Positions 13,401 through 24,243 of a stretch of 64,000 bases of DNA are shown here, piece after piece. The notes beneath the pieces are model-generated. The model was not told where the DNA came from, did not search any database, and saw nothing but the letters and a program-made list of their open reading frames with translations. This DNA comes from Chrysoperla carnea (taxonomy: Eukaryota > Arthropoda > Insecta > Neuroptera > Chrysopidae): assembly GCF_905475395.1 (NCBI RefSeq), contig NC_058337.1:93552368-93616367 (forward strand). Direction: 5' to 3'. A program made the position numbers and the translations under genes. Position 1 is the stretch's first letter. Each line of letters opens with the position of its first letter.

Positions 13401-16400
13401 AATATCACTTCAGAATTTACTACAGCACAGCGAGAAAATGCTACAGATCTGACATTAACCAGTGTTTCATCACGACTACCCAAAGATACTGTGACAATTG
13501 TACCAGTAACCGGCTTTTCGACTGTTCCGACGACAGTGGTTAAGGAAATAACGACAAAGGAATCATTTCCTGGCAAAGCAACAACTTCTAGTTATAACAA
13601 ATCAAGCTTACCTGACGTTACTGAAAGTGAAATTGTAACATTCTTCACAGTAAAACCTACTTCCATTTTGACTACGAAAATTTTACCACGTACCACTATT
13701 GGCGAAGAAACAACAATGGAAACAATATTTTTGAGTAGTACAACAACAGATTTAATAACCACTGAATATCCCGTAAAAAATAAAACAACAACACCTGGAA
13801 TTGTGGACTGCACAAAATATCCATGCAAAAATGGTGGATCCTGTATTCATAAATTAGAAGGTCCAAAGGTATTGTATAATATTCAGTGGATATCGGTTAT
13901 AAAGGATCTGAGAAACACATTCTTATTACTCTGGTATCACATATAGAATTCAGTTAAAATGCATTCACACTAAATTTTTTTTGGCTAAAAACTATAAAAT
14001 AAGGTTTTAAATAAGTCTTAGTAGTATATTCGTCCTGGCATACAATCTGTCCGAATTAGAAACCCGCAAAAAATTTAGATATAGGTTGTTTTTTTATATA
14101 GGCGAAAGAGAGAAGATAATTGATCAAGAAAACCAATTTTTTTGCAAATAAAAATCTTTAAATTAGAGCTTTTTGGCTTTCGGAGTTATTATCATTCCTT
14201 GAAAGGCTGGACTTCAAAAAAATATACCTAATCTTCCTTAAGCTTTTAAGTATAACCATATTGGCATTGAGTCCCCTTTGATTATTTTTGAAATTTTTTA
14301 AACTTCTTTTCAAATTCTTACATTAAATGGAAAATGAGGAGTAATTTTTTTGTCTTGGAACATTGTATCGATGAAGTCAAATCTACAAAAATGGTAAATA
14401 AACAAGCCAATAAGTAAAGTCTTTGACATAGATTTTGCTCCACGCTTATAATCGTCTAGACAAAAACCTTAAACACCAATAATTAAATGCTTTATCGAGG
14501 TCTGTAAATGGTATTTCTTTCATAAAGAGTCGAGTATTTCTTAGTTCACTTATACATAGGCGTATGTAGGCTAAATATCACCCAATAAGTCAATAGGTTA
14601 CAAGAGGGTTAGAATTTACCTCAAATTATATCAAAAAGCTTTGGTCTTTCATAATATCCATATATACTTTAGTTTTAGTAGCCGCCTGTAGTCGTTAAAT
14701 CCTATAAATTTTCTTCAAGCTACTGCGGCACATATCCCGAAATCACAAACTTCCAGTCTTTTGAAGATGTATACCTTTCTCTAGTGTAGTGGCGACTATT
14801 GTGATAAGACACAATACACAATTAAGGCCAATGTGATACCTTCTATGTACTGATCATTTATTTGTAAAGGCTGAGTGCACCTTCTTCTAGCTTATTAGGT
14901 AGACTTTTGTGCAAATCAGATATATTTAAATTCATTTTTGTTTCGTGGAAGGAATCGAATCCATAACCCACAATATACAGTGTAAATAAGTCCCCAGCTT
15001 AAGTTTTTACAAACTGAGTACTGACTTTAAGAATTTTCATTCTTGAATATTGTGTTCATTATTTCAATTACGAATAATAACGAATTTTTAGTTTATTAGG
15101 TATTTTTGTACAAAATATTCACTATATCATGTTTCTTTATTTGTTTAACAGTGTGTTTGCAAATTCAATTACGAAGGGCATTATTGTGAAACTGAGTTAA
15201 TTATTGAAAATGCAGCATTTATGGGACAATCGTATTTAGTGCATCATATTGATAGTAAATCATCGATTAAAATTGAACTTCGTGCCAAAACATTAGCCAG
15301 CAGTGGCCTGATATTTTATAGTAATATTGGTAAAAGTGCTTATATGAGCTTGTATCTATTGGATAATCTGTTAAAATTTCAATTTTCTTGTGGATTACAA
15401 ACAATGGTTTTATGTGAAATGGATTTATTGGTTAATAATGGAAATGAGTTTAAAATACAAGCACAGTTAAGTAAATAGTTTTCAACTGCAGATCATTCAT
15501 TTTAAGCTTTCTTTAATAGATTGACCCTATCTATTAACATCTCTTATTAGGTGGCGGGCATGCGGGCATGCAACCTTCTTATTAGCTTCTTGAAATGGAT
15601 CTCATGTTTTTGTCGCTTGTCCATTTGGAATGTCTCTTAAGCCCACTGTATAGAATTGAGTACCTATATCTTTATTAATACCTTTTAGTTTTTGAATTAT
15701 ACTAAGGAGCCTTTATCTTTCGATGCTGATCTTGACTCTCCACTCATTTGTTGAGGATGAATGAAATCTGTCGCATTCTAAAATTAGGAATAAATAATTG
15801 ACATTAACGTAATCGGATAAAAATGTATTACAGCTTGGAATATTCACATAATCGATCACATTGTAATGCAACTGTACGACTTAATGATTCATTAACAATG
15901 AGTGGAGATCAAAAGGCAGTTTTTAATATTTTTGATTTATCGGATTCCTGGATACATTTTGGAAAAATATTGCAACATATACATAATCAACTTGCTGAAA
16001 TTACTGGTTTCATTGGATGTATAAATTCATTAAAGGTAAAATTCATAAGATATTTTTTTACTAACTAAACATCTTACTTTTTTTAAACTTATATACTTTC
16101 TTGTCTGATATCTTTGTTTTGTCAGGCTCTTTTTCCATTTTGCATAACCATTTTCTAGGTTGTTTAAGAGACAGTTAACAAGTTTTCTGAAATCAGATCT
16201 TCAGAAGAAACCTCTGAATACCTATTCTTCCCATATAGGAAATGATATTGGCTTAAGTTTGGGAGAAAATATTTGTGGCTTGGGCCAGGGTTTCAAATCC
16301 TACGCAGTCTTAATTTAACTCCAAATAATAAAGTCCTCTCATATACCATTGACCAAAACCTGAGGAATAATTACTAAATAAAGGCTTGATTTATTGGAAT

Positions 16401-19400
16401 TTAAATTGGTTTGAACAGGAACTGAATTGCCAATGCAGAATGTCTTAATGCTGACCATACCTCGATTCTATTGCACTCCATGTAACTTCTTTCATTGGAA
16501 GTCCACAGCGACTGTTTCTCGGAAGATTCCTACTCTTTTTGGTATTTCAAGCTTCGAAAATACTTCTCATAAATAATTTCTAAATTACTGTGTTATTATT
16601 ACCCGTGCATTGTCAAACTTACATTAGATCTCCCGTTTATGATTTGACTTTCGCAGAAAACCTTTACGCTTCCATATATTATATAAATAGTTCGAAGAAA
16701 CTAAATAAAGACGATCATTTGTACATAGATTATTTATTTTATCTTGAAGATCCAATTCTTCTTTCGACAAATTTCCTCTGAGTAATGCATTTTCATTCTC
16801 TTTACATAGGTAAATGATATGCCAACAGAAATTTTTAACAATGCAAAGGATGGTTTTGAAATATCTGATTGTAATTCATTGGTATGTCTTTCAAATCCAT
16901 GCTATAATAATGGTATATGTATTGAAAATGATGGTAAATGGTCATGTTTATGTACCAACGGTTTTGTTGGACAAACTTGCGTCCAATCAATATGTGAGAA
17001 TAATCCGTGTATGTACGGTGCAAGTTGTGTCCCATATACTAGTGGTTTTCTATGTTTATGTCAATTCGGGAAACATGGATATCTGTGCGAGCAAGGTATG
17101 TAATAATCGCAATCGTTTGTGTCCATTCGAGAAACGTGGATACACGTGTGACGTACGGCTGTAAGTATCCTGATACTCACTAAAATTTTAAATTCTTTAG
17201 ATTTGGAAATAACAGAGCCATCATTTTCCTCCACCATCCATGGAATGTCATCATTCTCCGCACATACCATATCCAAAAGTGTGGCAAATAATATGGAAAT
17301 TGAATTTAATTTTATACCAGACACAGTTGAACAAATAGCATTACTTCTGTTTATTGGGCAAGATGGTCCACATGATGTTTTATCAGATCATTTGGCTGTT
17401 AGTTTCGTTAAAGGTTACATAATGTTAACATGGAATTTGGGTTCGGGTAAGCGTTAAGTAATGTTTTATACAGAAAATTATTGTAGCTAGAATTGGCAAA
17501 CGCCAGCTTGCGAGCAAATATAAAGTAAAGAACTAAACAAATGCTGCACTCAAGAACGTAGGTAATAATGGCGTAAAACTAAAGTGGAGAGGGTACCACG
17601 AAAAAAGGGCTATCTATTACTTTAATTGCATAAATATTTTCTATTTATTGAATCTGCATTAAGATTAACTGTGGTAGATTATCTATCTGCCTTTCAGCCT
17701 TTTCATCGCTATCTTTTTCCTATTTAAAGTAAATGTTATTTTTGTAGGACCGAGAAGAATTTTTACAACAAAACCGTTAAAAATATTTCCAAGTAAAGAA
17801 CATACAGTTCGAATTGGACGTCAAGGACGAAGAGCTTGGATTATGGTCGATAATATGACAAATGTAACAGGCCGATCACCAGGCAAACAAGAGCAACTGG
17901 ATGTTCAGCCTATAATTTATTTGGGTGGATATGAAAAAACAAATTTTTCAACTTTACCACATGATTTACCCTTACATACTGGTTTTAGTGGATGTATCTA
18001 TAATGTTTATATTACAGTTGGTGATTTTTCTGTTCCATTATTAAATACAAAAGCAAAATTTGGTCGAAGTGTTGGACAATGTAAAACATCTGAATGCACG
18101 AATTATGTTTGTCAAAATGGTGGCGTGTGCTTACAATATGGACCCACATTTACGTAAGTAATCGAAACTGATCTTAGTAGAGATTTTATTTTGCGAAAGT
18201 ACAGCGCTCTCTTTTACCAAAAGTAAGAACATTAGACCCAATCATCAATCCGCACAGAACTTGTTTTTCTACAGCCAATCTTCAATCAGCCTCATGGATC
18301 ATGAGCTCCTAGGTACCACAGTGCCCGATGGGTAAAAGGGGCTGTGCAAATACAAACTGAAACGACAATTGGAGACTAAAAACTTAATTTTCTTACTGTT
18401 AAAACTTATTTCGAAATAAACCTTTGTACGACCAAGTTTGAATTTATCCATTTACAATATTGCATGAATCCCTCATAAGTAGGAGTACCTAATTTAATTT
18501 TCGGGCTATTAACATTGTAAGGACTAGCGCTTAGGATTTTACTCTCAATTAAATGTAAAACTCTCAATTTTCTAGTTATTAATAAGTAAAACTTTTCCAA
18601 AAGGTGTTTATGCGCTGATGGGTGGTTTGGACATTTTTGTACAATAAAATATAATCCATGTGATTCCACAAGACATAAATGTAGTCTAGATTCTACCTGT
18701 GTTCCATTAGCAGATTCATATGAATGTGATTGTCCATTGGGAAAATCTGGAAAATACTGTGAAAAATGTAATGTATAAAAAAATACCTCAATAATAGCAT
18801 CTTTACTCAAAAATAAAGTACACGTTTAATTATTTCAGATGAAAATCTTTCTGATGTACATTTTTCTGGAAAACGTTCATATTTAAAAATTCATACATCA
18901 TCCATAATACAAGCAACACTTTTTAACATTGAAATGCAAATCCGTCCATTAAGCGATCAAGGGTTAATTTGTTTTATGGGTGATGACAGAAAATATATTT
19001 CTATATACTTACAAGGTGGTGTTATGGAATTCCGTCTTTTCTCTAGTAAGTGTATTAGAAATATTTAAACTTAAGAAATAATCACAAAATATAAATTTTA
19101 CATTTTAGCGGAAATAGAACAATCATCTGAAAGTCCAATTTTAATTGTGAGAAGTAGACAAGTATTACGGATTGGAGAATGGTATACAATTAAAGTAGGA
19201 AAACAAGGCAGAAAAGTATATATTGAAACTGATGAAAAAGTTTCAGCAAATATATTATCAACTACTAATTCAATCAGACTAGATTTAACAAATTCGCTCT
19301 ATTTAGGTAATTATAAAGTTGAGTTCTTTTGAATTTAACCAGTCGTTGTCTATCAGATGAATGTACCCTGGTCGAAAAAATATTTGAAGAAAGAATAAGT

Positions 19401-22400
19401 CTTAATAAGTCTTAGAAAACTCTGAAAAAGTCTTAGAAACTCTTAAAAAGTCTTAAGAACTCTGAATAACTCTGAATTTCTCAACGTTTTCGGACTAGTC
19501 TGAATAACTCTGAATTAGACTAGTTCAAAAACGTTGGGAAATTCAGAGTTATTCAGAGTTCCTAAGACTTTTTTAGAATTTTTCAGAGTTTTCTATAATT
19601 TATTAAGACTTATTCTTTCTTCAAATATTTTTCCACCAGTGTAGGTACAACGGACATTGAAAATTAGATTATTCCTCAGATAACAGTATTTCTGGAAGGC
19701 TAGAAATTTGTTTAGTGATGAATTATAGCATGCTAAGTATAGTAATCATGACCAGGCAGGTCTCAGCCCTAGACATCATGGGACCCAGGTTTGTTAAATT
19801 TTTTAAATTGTCAATAAAAATTAAAAACAAAACTTAGCGCTTGAAAATTTACTACAACTTAGTTTAATGATTATAAAGTTAAGAAATAAATTGTCAGGCG
19901 ATTTTTGTAAGCACAAGTACCTGCCAGGTTGGTCTCAAGGTGTACAGTAAATGGCTTAAAATAGACTTTATTCTGTAAGATTGAAATTGGTACACGTGTT
20001 TAAGCAAGGGATCTAGAAACAGGAGGTAAATTTCCAGCCAGTTCTGGCTAGCATGCGACCTTGCCAGACGAGGCGAATGTAAATTCAAAACTTAACACTG
20101 CAGTTCGCCACCAAATTACGATTAGCTAATTTATAATGATGATGACTACTTGGTAGTCGAAATAAGTATTTATATAATACAAAAAATTGATCTAAGAGGA
20201 AATTGGGGAAAAAATCGAAATTAATTTCGAAATATCCCAGAGTTCTCATTTCTTATCTTTGTATATCAAAACTTAACGCTATAAGCTTGTAAATTTACTA
20301 CGACTTAGTTTATTGATTATAAAGTTAAGAAAAAATTGTCAGGCTATTTTTGGGAGCAGACTCATAGCATCTTCATTGTACCTCCTATTTCTAGATCCCT
20401 TACTTAAACCCGTGCATGCATTCCAACCTTAGAGAACAAAGTTTTTTTCAAGCCATATACTGTACATTTTGTGACCCATCTGGCAGGTACTTGTGCTTAC
20501 AAAAATCCTCTGACAAAAACTAAGTTGTAGTAAATTTTCAAGCTTACAGCGTTAAGTTTTGTTTTTAACATTTATCGACAATTTAAAAAAATTTCCAGGA
20601 TGTGCAATGCTGAGATCTGCCAAGTCATGCTTACTATACTTAGCATACTATAATTCATCACTAAACAAATTTCTAGCCTTACAGGAATACCGTTACCTGG
20701 AGGGCTCACTAACTCTCAGTCTAAAATAACCATTAAAAATGGTTTTTATTTCCGGTTTGTTAAATTAAGTTTTTAACATATTTGAATGAATATTCACTCA
20801 CAGGTGGATTGCCAGATTTAGCAAATTTACCACGTGACGCGTCCACAGGATATCCCGCCTCATTCTCTGGATGTATACGCCAACTAAAAGTAAATGATCG
20901 ACATATATCATTAAATACATCTACTGTCTCTGAATCACGTAATATTGATGATTGTGATGGTACCCCATGTGGGGGTGATATTTGTCTAAATGGAGGGACA
21001 TGTTGGTTAGATTCACAAATAAAACCACATTGTTCATGCTCAAAATATTACTCGGGTGAAAATTGTCAAACGAAAATATCTTGTCAAGAACTAAGTTGTC
21101 AAAATGATGGACGATGCATCCAACAACAAGATGATGTAGATGGAGTTTATAAGTGTACATGTCCTTTGGGATGGATGGGTGATTTTTGTGAAAAAGTTAT
21201 AAGTCAACCATTAAAATCACCTTATTTAATGGGATCCAATAGTTACATATTGGTGGAAACACGAAATAAAAAAGCAAATAAAATTGGAGTTGCGAGTAGT
21301 AGTTTGCAAAATATGGATTGGTTTGGTATTTCATATATTCATATCAATTTTTCAACACCAGAACCCGATGGAATGTTATTATGGACTCAAAATGTTCGTA
21401 AAAATTTTACAATACCTAATTTTTTCAATATTTTAATCCTGACAATAACAATTATAGTCACTCATGATATAGTTCTCCAGCACTCGGCTGAATTGATTAT
21501 ATTGTTAAACAAAATTTTCTTTGCATTTGAATATTCGATGCTATCATTTGGTTGCAAAAATTTTTTTTCGGTAGTAATTTTCTCTATTCCTTTAACCGCT
21601 TAGAGAAGATTCCAATACAAGGCTCAATATTGGAAAAAAATGCAGTTAGACCACTCTGGCTGTCATGGCCTCAATTGACTATTAAAGTTATCCAGAGAAC
21701 TAAATTCAATCCAATGTCCAACTATGATGTCCCCCATCAAACTCTACAACTTTTGTTTACGATATTTTTTGATTAGTTAACCACAAAACAAGCTACTAGT
21801 TGTAATAAATTAGAATGATCCACTCTGTGTTACTCAGCACCTTCTAAGGCAAGCATAATTAACTACATCAAAGATAAGCAGGTTGCCTCTAAAAAGAAAT
21901 CAGGATGAGGGTACTAGTCCAAAGGAAAGCAAATATAATGAAAAATATTTCATGGCCAGTTACATAAAATATTTTGCTCAATTAAATTCATAAAAACTTC
22001 ATTTTTCTAGGGTCCTAAATTTTTTGGAATTGGCATGGACCAAGGTATTCTAAAAATTACGTGGCAAGAATCTGATGTTGTTATTTATGATATATCCACA
22101 TATGGTATAATTACTGATGGTGCATGGCATAGTTTAACATTATTATTTGACTATGGAAATATGACACTCTATATTGATGAAAAAGAAATTCCATTACCCA
22201 AACCAAAAATCGATAATAATTTTCAAGAGGGGGGCGATGAAGATGATACACCATTTACAGATGGTACATTTTATGTTGGTGGATTTCCCGATAATCAATC
22301 CATACATCAAGAGACAAATGGTCTATATGTAAAACATTTTAAAGGGTGCATTAGTGAATTAAGTTTTGAACGTGATGAAGAAATTAATGATTTTTCTATC

Positions 22401-22442
22401 TATCATGGACAACATGTGGATAAATGTTATATAACACCATAA
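10459..22442 (+). CDS. eys: Eyes shut / spacemaker: secreted EGF-laminin G protein, sixteen exons
   Basis: Secreted matrix protein that in flies fills and opens the inter-rhabdomeral space and protects mechanosensory organs. Exons: 10459-10589, 10922-11070, 11376-11606, 11675-11788, 12303-12471, 13013-13868, 15152-15470, 15834-16035, 16810-17095, 17201-17446, 17748-18153, 18604-18767, 18839-19045, 19109-19306, 20804-21393, 22011-22442. This gives about 1566 residues. A hydrophobic signal peptide follows the first Met. Seven EGF domains come next, then a Thr/Ser-rich mucin-like block (about residues 310-525, exon 6), EGF8, LamG1, EGF9-10, LamG2, EGF11-12, LamG3, EGF13-14, LamG4 and stop. There is no transmembrane helix and no ERLI tail, which excludes Crumbs. 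Fourteen EGF plus four LamG is the Drosophila Eys layout; the fly protein is longer. Two oddities: the exon 7/8 junction is one base short of frame, and the exon 15 donor (GTTCGT) is weak. Confidence 0.9.
11800..12170. repeat. Low-complexity CAAGAC/GTCTTG-rich repeat in eys intron 4
   Basis: Multiple short direct and inverted copies of words such as CTTGGTCTTG, AAGACTAAGAC and CAAGGCCAAGACTAA occur within 370 bases. They can fold on one another. It has no coding capacity and is probably a decayed foldback element. Confidence 0.5.
12687..12709. repeat. (TA)n microsatellite in eys intron 5
   Basis: Uninterrupted TA dinucleotide run. Confidence 0.85.
13869..15151. other. eys intron 6, no internal feature seen
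   Basis: GT-AG intron of 1283 bases that follows the mucin-like exon and splits the codons of EGF8. I see no exon, repeat boundary or RNA gene inside it. Confidence 0.6.
17104..17165 (+). pseudogene. Partial tandem duplicate of the EGF10 C-terminal end inside eys intron 9
   Basis: About 63 bases downstream of the end of exon 9 is a diverged copy of its last segment. TGTCCATTCGAGAAACGTGG reads [11 protein letters not shown] where the real exon reads [11 protein letters not shown], with both cysteines kept. By eye 25 of 33 bases match. It is followed at 17161 by a good donor (GTAAGT). An in-frame TAA at 17101 stops read-through from exon 9, so it is probably a non-functional remnant. Confidence 0.6.
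19363..19650. mobile_element. Foldback element with internal 20-bp tandem units, eys intron 14
   Basis: AAATATTTGAAGAAAGAATA near 19378 is inverted near 19610-19630. The arms carry several copies of an AGTCTTAGAAACTCT-like unit on the left and its complement on the right. The core GAATAACTCTGAAT appears in both orientations. It is non-coding and lies wholly in the intron. Confidence 0.8.
19666..20695. mobile_element. Large imperfect palindrome (about 1 kb) in eys intron 14
   Basis: The left arm, about 19690-20030, is the reverse complement of the right arm, about 20370-20690. GGCTAGAAATTTGTTTAGTG at 19698 pairs with the sequence ending TTTCTAGCC at 20679. TTTTTGTAAGCACAAGTACC on the left pairs with GGTACTTGTGCTTACAAAAA on the right. 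The spacer holds a direct partial copy of the left arm (about 20268-20350). There is no ORF. It looks like a foldback transposon or a transposon pair inserted head to head. Confidence 0.8.
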
Positions 22443-22443
22443 A

Positions 22444-22449
22444 AATAAA
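22444..22449 (+). terminator. Polyadenylation signal of eys
   Basis: AATAAA two bases after the stop codon. This is unusually close, so the functional signal may be further down. Confidence 0.4.
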
Positions 22450-22819
22450 TAATTCAATTGATAGTGTTTTTAAAATGGTTATTTTTTTAATTATCCTTTA
22501 ATTTATTTACAGTATGTTCCATGAATTCTTAGCCACCCTTACGCCATTAAATTTCATAAACTTTGTAAATCTGATCCCAATTTATTTGGAATGACAAAAA
22601 ATTATCTATGGTGCTACACTGAAAAGGAAAATTGCAGTATATGTGGTCCTTTTTGTCTTTTCTGTGTTTGAATTCTGCCTTGTATAATCTGAGTGGACTA
22701 GGTCTAAGTGATGGAACGTATTTGTAACAAAAAAGGTTGCATTCAGGTATTACGAAAGCAAACTTTCTGTGATTTTAAACCTCCACCCCCTCCCCTTTTA
22801 TAACCAACAAGTGAAATTT

Positions 22820-23160
22820 ACAAAAATTTAAAAAACCCCCGACTAATTTTTCGGGTACGGAGCCTAAACTCGTATTTGAATCATATCTAAGAACACTCTC
22901 CATTAAATTGCCTTTTTCCTTAAAGCCTTAACAAAACTGAACCAATTTGGAAGATCATCGCCAATTTTTAGTTTTTTCGGGTACGGAACCTCAAATTCAC
23001 ACTTGTAACATAGCTAAGAACACTCTCTAAAATACCTTTCAAACAAAATCAAAAAAATCAAAATCGGTCCATCCGTTTAGGCACTACGATGCCACAGATA
23101 GACAGACAGATAGACACACACACATAGCGATCAAACTTTAAGACCCGTACAGGGGTTAAA
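22820..23160. repeat. TE-derived repeat with internal duplication and GACAGACAGA tract
   Basis: TTTTTCGGGTACGGAGCCTA at 22838 recurs as TTTTTTCGGGTACGGAACCT near 22973, and each is followed by an AAGAACACTCTC-like word, so the unit is about 135 bases in tandem. It continues into AAAATCGGTCCATCCGTTTA and an AGATAGACAGACAGATAGAC tract. From memory, similar blocks are common in insect genomes, including Lepidoptera. The transposon class is uncertain. Confidence 0.65.
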
Positions 23161-23585
23161 AATAATAAAATTGTGAAACTAATCTCCAAAATCAAGTCGA
23201 TTGTCTTTACTATATCTTTATATGTACTAAATTTCTTTATACATATGTACTAAATATATCGGTTAATTCAAATCGCAAATTCGTCAAAAGTGATTAGAAA
23301 TGATTTTATAGAAAATTTTGGTACCTATCTACATTTTTCATTTAAAACTATTTCCATATCTTCGTATGTTTTCGAGATATTTTCAAAAAATGATTTTTTA
23401 ACGTTTTTCTACCCCCTTAATAGAATTCAATATTTTTTAACTATGTATACTTCAAAATGTCGAAACGAACTTGTATACAAAAATACAGGCTTTCGTTTTG
23501 ATGGTAGTTTAAATCTTCATTTTATTGAAATATTTTTCAATTTCATTGGTGTCTTACACGACAAAATTGATAAGAATTTTATTTT

Positions 23586-24243
23586 TATACCATGTATAGG
23601 TATATAAAACATATCAAGGTATACCTACTGAATTTAATCCAAAGTTCGTAACGTTTAAAAATATTGATGCTACAAAGAATTTTGCTATAGGTGTTCATAA
23701 AATCCATATCCGATTGTCCGTCTGAATGTCCGCCTATCTGTGAAGACAATAAAACAAAAACAGATAATCAGCTGAAATTTTTATAAGGTGCTTAGGACGT
23801 AAAAAGTGAGGTCGACTTCGTAAATAAGCAACATAGGTTAATTGGGTCTTGGATACGTAGAACCCATCTTGTAAACTGTTAGAGATAGAACAAAAGTTTA
23901 AATATAATAAACGTTACTTATAAAAAACCTTTGTTTGAAATATTTTTCCGTAAACATCACTGTTTACCCGTGAGGGCGCAAATGAGATTGCAAACATTAT
24001 ATAACAGTATGTATTTAGGTATTGTATATATTTTAAATTTATACGTTACATATATTATATATGCACTTCTTTGTCTATAATAGTAGATGTATACTATATC
24101 CACTGACTTATTACTTTGTGTGTACGAGTGGCTACCTTTCTTTCCTTACATAGCATAAAAAACAAACGGTTTGCAGAATAAACACTGTCTATACATGGTA
24201 TTTCAACTATTAACTCAGTCAATTGTTTATTTTCACTTGTTTT
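23586..24243 (+). repeat. Main repeat family, copy A
   Basis: Begins with an imperfect TATACC...GGTATA hairpin and runs through the core AGTGAGGTCGACTTCGTAAA and TTGTAAACTGTTAGAGATAG. It ends with a second hairpin around TTAACTCAGTCAATTG followed by TTTTCACTTG. It aligns over most of its length with the copy at 56301-56864, apart from a variable AT-rich segment near 23990-24180. Confidence 0.85.

Noticed and set aside
13358-13828. Two minus-strand open frames
   Set aside because: They are antisense to the Thr/Ser-rich exon 6 of eys; the repetitive codon use keeps the opposite strand open.
16814-17164. Plus-strand 116-codon frame
   Set aside because: It overlaps eys exon 9 in another frame and lacks the EGF cysteine pattern, which the exon 9 frame has.
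10459-22442. Crumbs as the identity of the EGF/laminin G gene
   Set aside because: The gene ends right after the fourth LamG with no further EGF, membrane helix or ERLI tail, and the EGF/LamG order matches Eyes shut.
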